A stretch of 64,000 nt of DNA from Stakelama portus (GCF_003171655.1 NZ_QFZL01000001.1:558001-622000); one strand, 5' to 3'; positions 1 through 10,029 are shown, counted from the stretch's first letter. The notes: generated by a model not told the origin, from the sequence alone. Numbers and translations: made by a program.

Positions 1-1
1 G

Positions 2-241
2 GAGGCCGCGCAAACCGCGCAGCGCGAGCGCGAGGCTGCTGAGGCCGCCCAGCGCGAGCGCGACGCTGCTGAGGCCGCCCAGCGCGAACGTGCCGCTGCC
101 GAAGCCGCGCAACGCGAACGTGCCGCCGCCGAAACCGCGCAACGCGAACGCGAGGCCGCGCAAGCCGCCCAGCGCGAGCGCGAAGCCGCAGAAACTGCGC
201 AACGTGAGCGCGACGCTGCCGAAGCTGCGCAACGCGCGCGG
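2..241 (+). repeat. 30-bp tandem repeat, eight units
   Basis: Eight consecutive 30-bp units encode ten-residue blocks of the pattern (E/D/A)AA(E/Q)(A/T)AQRER inside the SPOR-domain gene. The array enters from the left edge of the window, so the true copy number may be higher. Units differ mainly at positions 1, 4 and 5 of the peptide block. Confidence 0.9.
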
Positions 242-835
242 GACGCTGCCGCCGCAACGCCGGCGCCGGTCCCGCAACCGCGCGAGCAAGCGGCATCGGT
301 CGACACGGTTGCGCAGCCGCCGGCCGATACGCCGCCTGCATCGGTGCCGATCGTCGCCAGCCAGCGGGTCGAAAGCCCCGCGCTCGACGCCATTGTCGGC
401 AGCATCACAATCCCTGCGTCCGAGCTCGGTGTCGCGCCGATGCCCGGCCAGACCCCGGCAAGCGCCACTGCCGAACCCGATCCCGCGCCTGCGCAAAATG
501 TGGCGCCCGCACCGGCGGCAACGAACCGAACCACGCCGCGCTCCGACCCGGCCGCCGCCGAACCGGCGCGCCATTGGGTGCAGGTCGCGGGCGGATCGGA
601 CGCGTCGGCGCTGCCCTTTACCTGGCGCCGCCTGGCGGAACAGGCACCCGATCTGTTCAAGGGCAAACAGGCGTGGACGACGCCGCTGCGCTTTACCAAC
701 CGGTTGCTCACCGGGCCGTTCGACAGCAGCAGCGCGGCGCAGGAATTCGTCAACGCGCTCGCTGCCGAGGGTATCGACGCCTTTGCCTGGACCAGCGAGG
801 CGGGGCAGCAAATCCGTCGGCTCGAGGTGCGATGA
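2..835 (+). CDS. SPOR-domain protein, N-terminus outside window
   Basis: The reading frame is open from the first base and ends at a TGA that overlaps the next start (ATGA). The visible 277 residues begin with an Ala/Glu/Arg-rich tract of 10-residue repeats (form [10 protein letters not shown]), which should form a long charged helix. A Pro/Ala-rich linker follows, then a C-terminal SPOR-like domain around residues 190-277 (HWVQVAGG near its start, [17 protein letters not shown] near its end). SPOR domains bind denuded peptidoglycan glycan strands, usually at the septum, so a periplasmic or envelope role is likely. The N-terminal part, including any signal or membrane anchor, lies upstream and cannot be judged. 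The overlap with dgt suggests co-transcription. Confidence 0.75.
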   Translation, partial: EAAQTAQREREAAEAAQRERDAAEAAQRERAAAEAAQRERAAAETAQREREAAQAAQREREAAETAQRERDAAEAAQRARDAAAATPAPVPQPREQAASVDTVAQPPADTPPASVPIVASQRVESPALDAIVGSITIPASELGVAPMPGQTPASATAEPDPAPAQNVAPAPAATNRTTPRSDPAAAEPARHWVQVAGGSDASALPFTWRRLAEQAPDLFKGKQAWTTPLRFTNRLLTGPFDSSSAAQEFVNALAAEGIDAFAWTSEAGQQIRRLEVR

Positions 836-1998
836 GCGTGCGTGCGCCCTGGGCGTGCGAACCCGATCACAGCCGCGGCCGCCTGTATGAAGAACAGAAG
901 GGGCCCGAGCGTGGTCCGCGCGATGCGTTTCAGCGCGATCGCGATCGCATCATCCATTCGATCAGCTTCCGGCGCCTGCGGCACAAGACGCAGGTGTTCC
1001 TGGCACCCGACGGCGATCATTTCCGCGTCCGCCTGACGCATAGTCTCGAAGTCGCGCAGATCGGGCGAACCGTGGCGCGTGTGCTGGGCCTGAACGAAGA
1101 TCTGACCGAGGCTTTGTGCCTGGCGCATGACATCGGCCATCCGCCGTTCGGCCATGCCGGCGAAAAGGCGCTCGACGAAGCCTTGGCGGGGCGGGGCGGG
1201 TTCGATCACAACGGCAATACGCTGCGCGCGCTGATGGTGATCGACAGCCCCTATCCGCGCTGGGACGGGCTCAACCTCACCTGGGAAACGCTTGAGGGGC
1301 TGGCCAAGCATAACGGGCCGGTCGGCGATCCGGGCTGGGCGCTGGCCGCCGCCGATACTGCGTTCCCGCTCGAGCTGCGGCAGTTTTCGTCGCTGGAGGC
1401 ACAGGTCGCGGCGATCGCCGACGATATCGCTTATGACAATCACGACATTGACGACGGGATCCGCGCCGGGCTGCTGACGCTCGAACAATTGCTCGATCAG
1501 CCGATGGTCGCCGATGGCTGGCGGCGCGTGGAAAGCAATTTCCCCGGCGTATCGCGCAAGCGGCTGATCGGCGAACTCACCCGGTCGCAGATCGGGGCGA
1601 TGGTCAATGATCTGATCGATCAGACGCGCAGGAACATCGCCGAGGCCGGAATAGAAACCGCGGCGGATGTCCGCGCGGCGGGGGTTCAGCTCGCGCAATT
1701 CTCGCCCGCGATGCAGGAATCCGAACGCCGCCTGAAACGCTTCATGTACGCCAATCTCTATCACCACCCGCATCAGCTGGAGGCGGCGGATCTGGCGCAT
1801 GGCGTGGTCGCGGGTCTGTTCGCGGCCTATGCCGCCGATCCCGCGCTGATGCCCGACAAATGGAGTGAGACGATCCCGGCGGACGAGCCCTGGCGCAGCC
1901 GCCATATCGCCGATTTCATTGCGGGGATGACCGATCGCTATGCGATTGCCCGTTATCGCGAATGCGTCGGCCCGATCGACCTGCCCGACGGGTTCTGA
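832..1998 (+). CDS. dgt: dGTP triphosphohydrolase-like protein
   Basis: A 388-residue HD-superfamily protein of the deoxyguanosinetriphosphate triphosphohydrolase-like group. These enzymes cleave dNTPs to deoxynucleoside plus triphosphate and so help control dNTP pools. The HD metal site is visible as H70 ([13 protein letters not shown]), the H99-D100 pair ([12 protein letters not shown]) and a later Asp in [15 protein letters not shown]. The N-terminal [11 protein letters not shown] segment is also typical of the family. The chosen ATG overlaps the upstream stop codon and gives normal family length. A hairpin just after the stop fits transcription termination here. Substrate preference within the dNTPase family cannot be read from sequence. 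Confidence 0.93.
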   Translation: MSVRAPWACEPDHSRGRLYEEQKGPERGPRDAFQRDRDRIIHSISFRRLRHKTQVFLAPDGDHFRVRLTHSLEVAQIGRTVARVLGLNEDLTEALCLAHDIGHPPFGHAGEKALDEALAGRGGFDHNGNTLRALMVIDSPYPRWDGLNLTWETLEGLAKHNGPVGDPGWALAAADTAFPLELRQFSSLEAQVAAIADDIAYDNHDIDDGIRAGLLTLEQLLDQPMVADGWRRVESNFPGVSRKRLIGELTRSQIGAMVNDLIDQTRRNIAEAGIETAADVRAAGVQLAQFSPAMQESERRLKRFMYANLYHHPHQLEAADLAHGVVAGLFAAYAADPALMPDKWSETIPADEPWRSRHIADFIAGMTDRYAIARYRECVGPIDLPDGF

Positions 1999-2008
1999 TC
2001 CGACGGGA

Positions 2009-2042
2009 CAGGGCGGAGCGCCGCTTCGGCCACTCCGCCCTG
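2009..2042. terminator. Hairpin between convergent genes
   Basis: A perfect 10-bp inverted repeat (CAGGGCGGAG and CTCCGCCCTG) encloses a 14-nt loop. It lies between the end of dgt and the end of the convergent small secreted protein gene. It has no following T-run, so it may be a bidirectional hairpin needing Rho or only an mRNA 3' end. Confidence 0.55.
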
Positions 2043-2049
2043 CAACGGG

Positions 2050-2352
2050 TCAGCGCGCGGCGACGACTGCCTCGCCCATTTCGACACCCAGTGCCTGCGA
2101 ATCGGCAACGGGAAAATTGACCTGGTGGCCGTTGAACTTGCCGCGCACGCGGCCATGGGCGACGACCAGACGGAAGCGCGAACCGCGCGACGTCGATCCG
2201 CGATACACCGTGCCGTGATCGGTTTCGTCGACCGAATAGGTGTAGCTGATGCCTTCATGGGAAAATTGCCGGACCTCGGGGTCCTTTGCGGCGGCCGGGG
2301 TAGCGGCCAGGCCCAGAGCGAAAGCGGCGGCGAAGAAGAGCTTGTTGGTCAC
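2050..2352 (-). CDS. Small secreted protein of unknown function
   Basis: A 100-residue protein starting at GTG 2352, chosen because AAGGAGAAAG lies just upstream. A longer TTG-started version would add eight residues without a ribosome-binding site. Residues 1-22 form a clear signal peptide (MTNKLFFAAAFALGLAATP, then AAAK at the cleavage site). The mature part of about 78 residues has the look of a small beta domain (ISYTYSVDETDHGTVYRG, then GSRFRLVVAHGRVRGKFNG) and no cysteines. I do not recognise a function; similar short exported proteins occur in sphingomonads as far as I recall. It converges on dgt. Confidence 0.7.
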   Translation of the reverse strand: MTNKLFFAAAFALGLAATPAAAKDPEVRQFSHEGISYTYSVDETDHGTVYRGSTSRGSRFRLVVAHGRVRGKFNGHQVNFPVADSQALGVEMGEAVVAAR

Positions 2353-2601
2353 GATCTTTCTCCTTGATCGATTCAAGAAAGCCAGATCGGCATCCCGTTA
2401 TGTTGTCGTCCCGGACGTTATGTTGCGGTGCAGCATGACGCAATTGCCCGGATTGCGATCCCATGTGCAAAGCGCGCAATCGCGACCGCAGTCGGCGAAC
2501 CGGCCAGTCCGGTGGTTTTTGACGACGGCCCGGGGGCATGACAAACTATTGCGACAAATTGGCGCCATTCCGATATCCCGGAACCGCCAGGGAGAAATGC
2601 G

Positions 2602-4038
2602 ATGGGAGCAGTATCTGTCGCACTGAATCGCTTCGGCTATGGCGCCAGGCCGGAAGAGGCCCTGCCGGAAGCGCCGCGGAAATGGCTGCGCGACCAGCTG
2701 GATCGATATGACCCATCCCCCCGGATCATCGCCGATCAACCCCCGACGCGCGATGCCGCCGCGCTGCTCGCCGACTATAACCGACAGACGCGGATGGCGC
2801 GGCAAGACGCCGCGGCGTCACCCATGCCGGCCGCCGATACGGCATCGGATGCCGATCCGGTTCGCGAAGCCCGACGCCGCGCCGGTCAGCAGATGCGGCA
2901 ATTCTATATCGGCGCAGTCGCCGCGCGTACCCAGGCCACATTGTCGACGCCCGCTCCGTTCGTCGAGCGGCTGGTGCATTTCTGGGCCAATCACTTCGCC
3001 ATTTCCGCCGACAAGCTGACGGTGACCGGATTTGCCGGCGCATTCGAATTCGAAGCGATCCGGCCGCATGTGCTCGGCAGCTTTGGCGACATGCTGCACG
3101 CGGTCGAACGCCATGCCGCGATGCTGCTTTATCTCGATCAGGCGCAATCGGTGGGTCCGGCCAGCCGCGCAGGCATTGCGGCGCGCAGAAACGGCCGGAA
3201 TATCGGCCTCAACGAAAACCTCGCGCGCGAAATTCTCGAACTTCATACGCTGGGCGTCCGCTCGGTCTATACGCAGCAGGATGTTGGCGAGCTGGCCCGG
3301 GCGATGACCGGCTGGACAGTGGCGGGGCTGGGGCGCGGCGCCGGCCGACGGGCTGGCGCAGGGCAGGCGGTGCCGGGAAGCTTCCTGTTCGCCGATCGCC
3401 TGCATGAGCCCGGCACGCGCACGCTGCTGGGGAAGAACTTCGCGCAGGCGGGCGAAGCCCAGACCGGCGCGATCCTCGACATGCTGGCGACGCATCCCGC
3501 GACGGCCCGGCATGTCGCGACCAAATTGGCGCGGCATTTCGCGGGCGATCATCCGCCCGAGCCGCTGGTCGCGCGGCTCGAGCATAATTTCCTCGAAACC
3601 GGCGGCAATCTGCCCGAACTCTATCGCGTGTTGATCGCGGCGCCCGAATGCTGGGGGGACGCGCCGGTCAAATTCCGCACGCCATGGGAATGGACGGTGG
3701 GCGCCTATCGCGCGCTCGGCATGCGCGACGTTGCGCAACCGCGTGCGCTGGTCAATCAATTCGTCCAGCTCGCCCAGCCGGTCTGGCGCCCCGGCGCTCC
3801 GGCCGGGTTCGACGATATCGCGGCAAGCTGGAACGGACCGGATTCGCTGTTGCGCCGCGTCGAACTCGCCGAACGCTTCGCCGCGCGCAGCCGCGATCGG
3901 ATCGACCCGCGGGCACGCGCGGCGAAGCTGTTCCCCGATGCGCTGAGCGCGGCCACGCAACAGGCGATTGCGCGCGCCGAAAGTCCGGGCCAGGGTGTCG
4001 CCCTGTTGCTCGTCGCTCCCGAATTTCTGCGGAGATAG
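2602..4038 (+). CDS. DUF1800 family protein
   Basis: A 478-residue protein with hallmarks of the DUF1800 family: the RLVHFWANHFAIS segment near residue 120 and the NENLAREILELHTLGV segment near residue 210, followed by MTGW. The ATG at 2602 has GGAGAA about six bases upstream. DUF1800 proteins are almost always encoded directly before a DUF1501 protein, as here with only 3 bp between the two genes. Their function is not established; an extracytoplasmic or surface-associated role has been suggested because of the Tat-exported partner. No signal peptide is obvious in this protein itself, which is odd if it is exported with its partner. Confidence 0.9.
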   Translation: MGAVSVALNRFGYGARPEEALPEAPRKWLRDQLDRYDPSPRIIADQPPTRDAAALLADYNRQTRMARQDAAASPMPAADTASDADPVREARRRAGQQMRQFYIGAVAARTQATLSTPAPFVERLVHFWANHFAISADKLTVTGFAGAFEFEAIRPHVLGSFGDMLHAVERHAAMLLYLDQAQSVGPASRAGIAARRNGRNIGLNENLAREILELHTLGVRSVYTQQDVGELARAMTGWTVAGLGRGAGRRAGAGQAVPGSFLFADRLHEPGTRTLLGKNFAQAGEAQTGAILDMLATHPATARHVATKLARHFAGDHPPEPLVARLEHNFLETGGNLPELYRVLIAAPECWGDAPVKFRTPWEWTVGAYRALGMRDVAQPRALVNQFVQLAQPVWRPGAPAGFDDIAASWNGPDSLLRRVELAERFAARSRDRIDPRARAAKLFPDALSAATQQAIARAESPGQGVALLLVAPEFLRR

Positions 4039-4041
4039 TCC

Positions 4042-5190
4042 ATGATCAGCCGCCGTAATTTCGTTTCCGCCGGAGCCGCCACGATGCTCGGCTCCACGCT
4101 CGGCGCACGCATGGCGTTCGCGGCGGCGCCGACCGACAAACGCTTCGTCTTCATCATTCAGCGCGGCGCAGCCGACGGGCTCGGCACAGTCGCGCCGGTC
4201 GGCGATCCGGCATTTGTGCGGCAGCGCGGCGTTCTGGCAGAGGATTTCGCCGACGCGCCCCGGCTCGACACGCTGTTCGCGCTGCATCCGCAGCTTGCGG
4301 CAGTGGGGTCGCTTTATGAAGCGGGGCAGGCGTTGTTCGTCCATGCCGCGGCGTCGGCCTATCGCGACCGGTCGCATTTCGACGGCCAGAACGTGCTCGA
4401 AACCGGCGGTTCGCGGGCCTATGCGCTCCATGATGGCTGGATGAACCGCATGTTGTCGCTGCTGCCCGCTAACGACGCACGCGGTATCGCAGTGGCGGCG
4501 AGCGTGCCGCTGGCAATGCGCGGTCCGGTATCGGTGGCTTCCTATGCACCCTCCAACCTGCCCGATGCGTCGGAGGATCTGATGACGCGCGTCGGCATGC
4601 TCTATGCCGGCGATGTCGAGCTCGATGCGGCGTGGCGACAGGCGACGGCCACGCGCGCGGTTGCGGGCGATGCAGGCGCCCGGCGCAATGCCCAGGCGAC
4701 CGGAGAACTCGCCGCGCGGCTGCTCGCCGATCCGGGCGGCAGCCGCGTCGCGATGATCGAAACCGGCGGTTGGGACACCCATGCCCAGCAACGCGGCAGG
4801 CTGGGCGCGCAGCTCGGCAATCTCGACCGGCTGATCGGCGCGCTGCGCGACGGCCTCGGGCCGCTATGGGACGATACGCTGGTGGTCGTCGCCACCGAAT
4901 TCGGGCGCACGGTGCGCGTCAACGGCACAGGCGGCACCGATCATGGGACGGCGTCGTGCGCGATGCTGCTCGGCGGCGGCGTCGCCGGGGGCCGCGTGCT
5001 TGCCGACTGGCCGGGGCTTTCCGACGGCGCGCTCCATGAAAATCGCGACCTGCGTCCGACGACCGACCTCGCGACGATTCTGACAGGCACGGTCAGCGCG
5101 CATTATCGCGTCGATCCCGCGCTGGCGATGCGCGCGATGTTCCCCGATGCCCGATCCGGGCCGGCGGTCGAAGGGCTGATGCGCGGCTGA
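4042..5190 (+). CDS. DUF1501 family protein, Tat-exported
   Basis: A 382-residue protein starting three bases after the DUF1800 stop. The N-terminus MISRRNFVSAGAATMLG is a twin-arginine (Tat) signal with an SRRNF motif. The body shows family segments such as ETGGWDTHAQQ around residues 238-248, VATEFGRT, and DHGTASCAMLLGGGVAGG around residues 300-317. These resemble the alkaline-phosphatase/sulfatase-like fold of the DUF1501 group, but a catalytic activity has not been assigned. Co-translation with the DUF1800 gene implies a two-protein unit working in the periplasm. Confidence 0.9.
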   Translation: MISRRNFVSAGAATMLGSTLGARMAFAAAPTDKRFVFIIQRGAADGLGTVAPVGDPAFVRQRGVLAEDFADAPRLDTLFALHPQLAAVGSLYEAGQALFVHAAASAYRDRSHFDGQNVLETGGSRAYALHDGWMNRMLSLLPANDARGIAVAASVPLAMRGPVSVASYAPSNLPDASEDLMTRVGMLYAGDVELDAAWRQATATRAVAGDAGARRNAQATGELAARLLADPGGSRVAMIETGGWDTHAQQRGRLGAQLGNLDRLIGALRDGLGPLWDDTLVVVATEFGRTVRVNGTGGTDHGTASCAMLLGGGVAGGRVLADWPGLSDGALHENRDLRPTTDLATILTGTVSAHYRVDPALAMRAMFPDARSGPAVEGLMRG

Positions 5191-5258
5191 AGCTCCGCTT
5201 CGCACCGAACAATCGCGGCTGCTTTGACGCCGCACCGGCGGCCCGCTACCGGGCGGCG

Positions 5259-6185
5259 ATGAACGCGCCGCAGCCCCTGTCGACCAAAGCCGCTGCCGCG
5301 CCGGATCGGGTGGGCCTCGCCCAGGGTGTCGGCGCCTATATCATCTGGGGTCTGCTGCCGCTGTTTTTCGCCGCGCTCAAAAGCGTCGGTGCGGCGGAGG
5401 TGGTGGCGCATCGCGTGCTGTGGTCACTGCTGTTGCTGGCGGTCGTGATCGTCGTGGGACGTCGCGGCGGCGCGTTGCTGGCGGCGACGCGCAATCCCCG
5501 CGCGCTCCTCATGCTGGCGGGCAGCGCGACGCTGATCTCGGTCAACTGGATCACCTATATCTGGGCAGTGACCAACCAGCATGTGCTGGCGGCGAGCCTG
5601 GGCTATTTCCTCAATCCGCTGGTCAATGTCCTGATCGGCGTCGTGCTGCTCGGCGAGCGGCTGACGCGGGTGCAGACGGCGGCGGTCGGGCTGGCGGGCG
5701 TCGGCGTGCTGGTGCTTGCGGTGGCGGCGGGCGCGGGGCTGTGGATCAGCCTGGTGCTGGCCTTCACTTTCGCCTTTTACGGGCTGATCCGCAAAGTCGT
5801 GCCGGTCGGATCGATCGAGGGGCTGACGGTGGAAACGGTGCTGCTCGCGCCCTTTGCCGCCGCGTTCCTGATCTGGCTGGGCCCGGCCAACAGCTTTGGC
5901 GAAACGCCCGGCCTTTCGCTGCTGATCGCATCGACCGGGATCATCACTGCGACGCCGTTGCTGCTGTTCGCCGCCGCCGCGCGCCGGCTGCGCTATGCGA
6001 CGCTGGGCCTGCTGCAATATATCGCGCCGACGCTGCAGTTCCTCTGTGCGGTATTGGTGTTCGGCGAACGGATGACGACGGCGCATATGGCATGTTTCGC
6101 CTTCATCTGGTCGGGACTCGCCCTCTATGCCGTGCATGGCGGCGTAACCGCAGGGGCAGCCCGACGACGCGCGGCCACAAACTGA
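5259..6185 (+). CDS. rarD: EamA/RarD family transporter
   Basis: A 308-residue integral membrane protein with about ten hydrophobic helices and the two-repeat EamA organisation. Motifs include [13 protein letters not shown] at the start, HRVLWS, and [20 protein letters not shown] in the first repeat, mirrored by [21 protein letters not shown] in the second. These match RarD proteins of the drug/metabolite transporter superfamily. Substrate is unknown. The gene stands alone on the plus strand, 68 bp after the DUF1501 gene and 85 bp before argS, with no strong ribosome-binding site at the ATG. Confidence 0.85.
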   Translation: MNAPQPLSTKAAAAPDRVGLAQGVGAYIIWGLLPLFFAALKSVGAAEVVAHRVLWSLLLLAVVIVVGRRGGALLAATRNPRALLMLAGSATLISVNWITYIWAVTNQHVLAASLGYFLNPLVNVLIGVVLLGERLTRVQTAAVGLAGVGVLVLAVAAGAGLWISLVLAFTFAFYGLIRKVVPVGSIEGLTVETVLLAPFAAAFLIWLGPANSFGETPGLSLLIASTGIITATPLLLFAAAARRLRYATLGLLQYIAPTLQFLCAVLVFGERMTTAHMACFAFIWSGLALYAVHGGVTAGAARRRAATN

Positions 6186-6270
6186 GAACGCCGTCGATTC
6201 GCGCTTGCCCGTTCCAAGCCGCGTCGAAATCCGTTACCGGGCAACGCTCCATCGATTAATCGGAACCGCA

Positions 6271-7998
6271 ATGACTCTCTACGCACGTTTTGCCGCGCAT
6301 CTTGACGATGTGCTCGACACCCTGATCGCCGACAATGTGCTGGTGCCGGGGATCGAGCGACGCGCCGTGACGGTCGAGCCGCCGCGCGATCCGAGCCATG
6401 GCGATCTCGCCACCAACGCCGCGATGGTGCTGTCGAAGGCGGCGGGGATGAAACCGCGCGACCTGGCCGAAAAAATCGCGGCCGAGCTGGAAAAGCGCGA
6501 CGAAGTCGCTTCGGTTTCGATCGCGGGGCCGGGCTTCATCAACATGACGCTGACCGACGCCACCTGGCGCGGCGAGCTTTCGGCGATCCTCGATCTGGCC
6601 GATGATTATGGCCGCGCGACGCTGGGGCAGGGGAGGCGGGTCAATATCGAATATGTCTCGGCCAACCCGACCGGCCCGATGCATATGGGCCATTGCCGCG
6701 GTGCCGTCGTCGGCGATGCGCTGGCGAGCCTGCTCGAATATGTCGGCTATGCCGTCACGCGCGAATATTATGTCAACGATGCCGGCGGGCAGGTCGATGT
6801 GCTCGCCCGCTCGGCGCATCTGCGCTATCGCGAGGCGCTGGGCGAAGACATCGGCGAGATCCCCGAGGGGCTGTATCCGGGCGATTATCTGAAGCCGACC
6901 GGACAGCGGCTGGCGCATGAATATGGCGACCGTTTCCTCGGCAAGCCCGAAAGCGAGTGGCTGAGGCTGTTCCGTACCGAGGCGGTTGCGGACATGCTGG
7001 TGATGATCAGGCGCGACCTCGCGCTGCTCGGCATCCACCACGACCTGTTTTCGTCCGAAGCCGAGCTTCAGGCGGCGGGCAAGCCCGAAGCCGCCGAGAA
7101 ATGGCTGCGCGAACGCGACCTTGTCTATGACGGCGTGCTCGAAGCGCCCAAGGGCGAAACGCCCGAAGATTGGGAGCCGGTCGAGCTGCCGCTGTTCCGC
7201 GCGACCCAATTCGGCGACGATCAGGATCGCCCGATCAAGAAATCGGACGGCAGCTGGACCTATTTCGGCGCCGACCTCGCCTATCATTTCCAGAAGGCGC
7301 AGTCCGCCGACGAACTGATCGACATCTGGGGCGCCGATCATGCCGGTACGGTGAAGCGCATTGTCGCGGCGGTGCAGGCGCTGACCGAAGGCAAGACCCG
7401 GTTCGACGTCAAGCTGGTGCAGATGGTGCGGCTGCTGCGCGGCGGCGAGCCGGTCAAGATGTCGAAGCGCGCCGGCAATTTCGTCACGCTCGCCGATGTC
7501 GTGCGCGAAGTCGGCAAGGATGTCGTCCGCTTCACCATGCTGACGCGCAAGGCCGATGCGCAGATGGATTTCGACTTTGCCAAGGTGGTCGAAGCGTCGA
7601 AGGACAATCCCGTCTTCTACGTCAACTATGCCCATGCCCGCGTCGCTTCGCTCCATCGCAAGGCGGCGGAGGCGGGCATTGTCTGCGACAGCGCCGATCT
7701 GTCCCTGCTTGATACAGAGGAACTGGCGCTGGTGAAGCGTGCGGCACAGTTTCCGCGCGTGGTAGAGGGCGCCGCCGCGGCCCGCGAACCGCATCGTATC
7801 GCCTTTTACCTCTATGATCTTGCAGGGGAATTTCACGCGCTCTGGAATATGGGCAATGACCGGCCCGAACGCCGCTTCCTGCTGCCCGATCAACCTGCGT
7901 TAACCTGTTCGCGGCTTTTCTTGGCCCGTGCGATCGGGCAGGTTATCCATAACGGTTTGGCCCTCATGGGTGTGGAGGCCGTTCAGGAGATGGCGTGA
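6271..7998 (+). CDS. argS: Arginyl-tRNA synthetase
   Basis: A 575-residue class I aminoacyl-tRNA synthetase that charges tRNA-Arg. The N-terminal Add1 domain (residues 1-100) is followed by the HIGH-type signature [15 protein letters not shown], the arginine-binding YYVNDAGGQ segment, and a KMSKR signature in [10 protein letters not shown] near residue 400. The C-terminal DALR anticodon-binding domain contains YHARVA-like and [15 protein letters not shown] segments. The start was set at [11 protein letters not shown], the normal family N-terminus; an in-frame upstream ATG at 6205 would add 22 unlikely residues. The stop overlaps the next gene's start. Confidence 0.97.
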   Translation: MTLYARFAAHLDDVLDTLIADNVLVPGIERRAVTVEPPRDPSHGDLATNAAMVLSKAAGMKPRDLAEKIAAELEKRDEVASVSIAGPGFINMTLTDATWRGELSAILDLADDYGRATLGQGRRVNIEYVSANPTGPMHMGHCRGAVVGDALASLLEYVGYAVTREYYVNDAGGQVDVLARSAHLRYREALGEDIGEIPEGLYPGDYLKPTGQRLAHEYGDRFLGKPESEWLRLFRTEAVADMLVMIRRDLALLGIHHDLFSSEAELQAAGKPEAAEKWLRERDLVYDGVLEAPKGETPEDWEPVELPLFRATQFGDDQDRPIKKSDGSWTYFGADLAYHFQKAQSADELIDIWGADHAGTVKRIVAAVQALTEGKTRFDVKLVQMVRLLRGGEPVKMSKRAGNFVTLADVVREVGKDVVRFTMLTRKADAQMDFDFAKVVEASKDNPVFYVNYAHARVASLHRKAAEAGIVCDSADLSLLDTEELALVKRAAQFPRVVEGAAAAREPHRIAFYLYDLAGEFHALWNMGNDRPERRFLLPDQPALTCSRLFLARAIGQVIHNGLALMGVEAVQEMA

Positions 7999-8726
7999 TG
8001 GGTACGGGTGCCGGCGGGCCGGGATATGGCGACGACGATCGGCTTCCCTGGCTGGAATCGGTGGACGACGATTATTCGGAGGGTTCGTCCTGGGGACGGA
8101 TCCTCCTGCTCGTCCTGTTGCTGCTCGCCGTGGTCGGCGCGGGAGCGTTCGGCTGGTTCTGGTACCAACGGCATCAGGGTTTCACCGGCAATGGCGAACT
8201 GATCCGCGCCCAGGAAGGCGATTACAAGGTCAAGCCGCAGGAACCCGGCGGGATGGACCCGGAAGGCGTGGGCGACGCCGCCTATGCCGCCAGCGAAGGC
8301 GAAGTGACCAATGCGTCGGTCAACATGGCCGACCGCCCCGAAGATCCGGTGGCGACTCCGGTCGCTCCGGCCAAACCGTCGCCTTCCGCCACCGGATCGG
8401 CGACCGCAACCGTTCCCGTGCCCCGGAGCGGCGGCACGCTTCAGGCGCGCAATCCGGTGCCCCAGCCGACGATCCGCGCCGGCGGCGGCGGTGGCGGGCT
8501 GATTCAGCTCGGCGCCTATCCCGATGCCGATGGCGCGAACGGTGCCTGGCGGACGCTGTCGGGCAAATATGACTTTCTCTCCCCGCTCGGCCATTCGGTC
8601 GAGCAGGCACAGCGCAACGGCGGCACCGTCTATCGCCTGCGCGTCAATGCCGGCAGCTTCGACCGCGCAAAGGAACTGTGCGACCGGCTGAAGGCCGCTG
8701 GCGAAAGCTGCTACGTAGCGAATTGA
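7998..8726 (+). CDS. Membrane-anchored SPOR-domain protein
   Basis: A 242-residue protein whose ATG shares a base with the argS TGA, so the two are translationally coupled. It has a short acidic cytoplasmic N-terminus, one transmembrane helix at about residues 35-56 (ILLLVLLLLAVVGAGAFGW), a Pro/Ala-rich periplasmic linker and a C-terminal SPOR domain from about residue 170 (GGLIQLGAYPDADGANGAW ... VYRLRVNAGSF). It probably binds septal peptidoglycan. In sphingomonads I recall argS, SPOR protein and nagZ in this order, linking it to cell-wall turnover genes. A GTG three bases upstream is an alternative start. Confidence 0.85.
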   Translation: MGTGAGGPGYGDDDRLPWLESVDDDYSEGSSWGRILLLVLLLLAVVGAGAFGWFWYQRHQGFTGNGELIRAQEGDYKVKPQEPGGMDPEGVGDAAYAASEGEVTNASVNMADRPEDPVATPVAPAKPSPSATGSATATVPVPRSGGTLQARNPVPQPTIRAGGGGGGLIQLGAYPDADGANGAWRTLSGKYDFLSPLGHSVEQAQRNGGTVYRLRVNAGSFDRAKELCDRLKAAGESCYVAN

Positions 8727-8745
8727 GGTTGACGGGTCAGTCCAA

Positions 8746-8856
8746 ATGTTCGGGCTGAGCCGCTCGACTATGCTCGGGACATGGCTGTCGAAACCCGTTC
8801 CTGCTTCTGCGCTTGCAAAAGGAGAACAGCCCTTCGACAAGCTCAGGGCAAATGAT
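8746..8856. repeat. Remnant of dispersed palindromic repeat
   Basis: The gap between the SPOR gene and nagZ holds GTTCGGGCTGAGC on the left and CCCTTCGACAAGCTCAGGGC on the right, roughly inverted copies of each other. The left arm appears interrupted by about 24 bases before TGTCGAAACCCGTTC. The right arm is nearly identical to part of the element inside valS at 43431-43494. This is the short intergenic repeat seen frequently in sphingomonad genomes. Confidence 0.65.
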
Positions 8857-8882
8857 TGTAGATCCTCCGGCGGTTACCACCC

Positions 8883-9890
8883 ATGAAGCCCGTAATTTTC
8901 GGCCTGTCCGGCCACAGCCTTACCGCCGACGAGCGCGATTTCTTTCGCGACGCCGATCCGATCGGCTATATCCTGTTCAAGCGCAATTGCGGCGATCGCG
9001 CCCAGCTGCGCGCGCTGACCGACAGCCTGCGTGCGCTGTCGGGGCGCGACGATCTGCCGATCCTGATCGATCAGGAGGGTGGGCGCGTCGCACGGATGCA
9101 GCCGCCCGAATGGCCCGCATTTCCCGCGCCCAACGTCTTTGACAAACTCTATGACATCGCCCCGGTTTCCGCGATCGAGGCGGCGCGCGCCAACGCCCAT
9201 GCGCTCGCGCTGATGCTGGCGCAGGTCGGCGTCAATGTCGATGCGCTGCCGCTGCTCGATGTGGTCCGTCCGGAAACCAGCAATGTCATCGGCGACCGTT
9301 CCTATGGCGCCGAACCGATGCGCGTCGCGGCGCTCGGCCGCGCGACGATCGAGGGGCTGCGGCGCGGCGGCGTTGTCGGCATCGTCAAACATATGCCCGG
9401 CCATGGCCGTGGCGTCGTCGACAGCCACAAGGAATTGCCGGTGGTCAAGGCGAGCGAAGCGGAACTGGCGGTCGATATCGAACCGTTCGCAACGCTGCGC
9501 GACGCGCCGATGGCGATGACTGCGCATATCGTCTTCACCGCATGGGATGCGGATCGCCCCGGCACGCTGTCGCCAAAGGTGATCGGCGATATCATCCGCA
9601 CGCGGATCGGCTTTGACGGCCTGTTGATGAGCGACGATATCGACATGAAGGCACTGACCGGCACTGCGGGCGAGAAAGCGGCGGCTGCGGTTGCGGCGGG
9701 CTGCGACGTCGCGCTCGATTGCTGGGCGCGGATGGACGAGATGGTCGAGATTGCCGGGAAGCTGGGCGATGCGCCACAGAAGACGCTCGAAAGGCTCGAC
9801 CGCGCGATGGCAACCGTGAAAGGCACGCCGCACGCCGACGCCTTTGCCGATCTGATCGACAAGCGCGACAGCCTGCTCGCGCTCGTCTGA
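8883..9890 (+). CDS. nagZ: Beta-N-acetylglucosaminidase (GH3)
   Basis: A 335-residue cytoplasmic glycoside hydrolase family 3 enzyme that removes N-acetylglucosamine from 1,6-anhydro-muropeptides in peptidoglycan recycling. Diagnostic segments are GYILFKRNC, LIDQEGGRVARM near residues 62-73, and IVKHMPGHGRGVVDSHKELP near residue 170. This last holds the NagZ His-containing catalytic loop and the Lys/His substrate contacts. LLMSDDIDMKAL near the C-terminus carries the nucleophile Asp of the family (MSDD). No signal peptide is present, as expected. ScpA/ScpB genes, which I would expect next in related genomes, are absent and a hemerythrin gene follows. Confidence 0.95.
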   Translation: MKPVIFGLSGHSLTADERDFFRDADPIGYILFKRNCGDRAQLRALTDSLRALSGRDDLPILIDQEGGRVARMQPPEWPAFPAPNVFDKLYDIAPVSAIEAARANAHALALMLAQVGVNVDALPLLDVVRPETSNVIGDRSYGAEPMRVAALGRATIEGLRRGGVVGIVKHMPGHGRGVVDSHKELPVVKASEAELAVDIEPFATLRDAPMAMTAHIVFTAWDADRPGTLSPKVIGDIIRTRIGFDGLLMSDDIDMKALTGTAGEKAAAAVAAGCDVALDCWARMDEMVEIAGKLGDAPQKTLERLDRAMATVKGTPHADAFADLIDKRDSLLALV

Positions 9891-10029
9891 TCGCAAATAT
9901 CCGCGTCGAATCGGCGCTTTACTGCCGAAATCGGGGCGTTCGGTGTCGGCATCGCCGCCGCTGACCAGCCTGCGCGCCTATAATGAACCGGTCGGGCGGT
10001 GTGTCGCCGCCGTGTTGGAGTTATAATCA

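Noticed and set aside
2-241. CRISPR-like array
   Set aside because: The repeats are contiguous 30-bp units without spacers, in frame, and encode a helical protein tract; no cas genes are present.
2818-4791. 657-codon frame on the minus strand over DUF1800/DUF1501
   Set aside because: Composition is Arg/Gly/Ala-rich without domain motifs, and the plus-strand pair has clear signatures and ribosome-binding sites.
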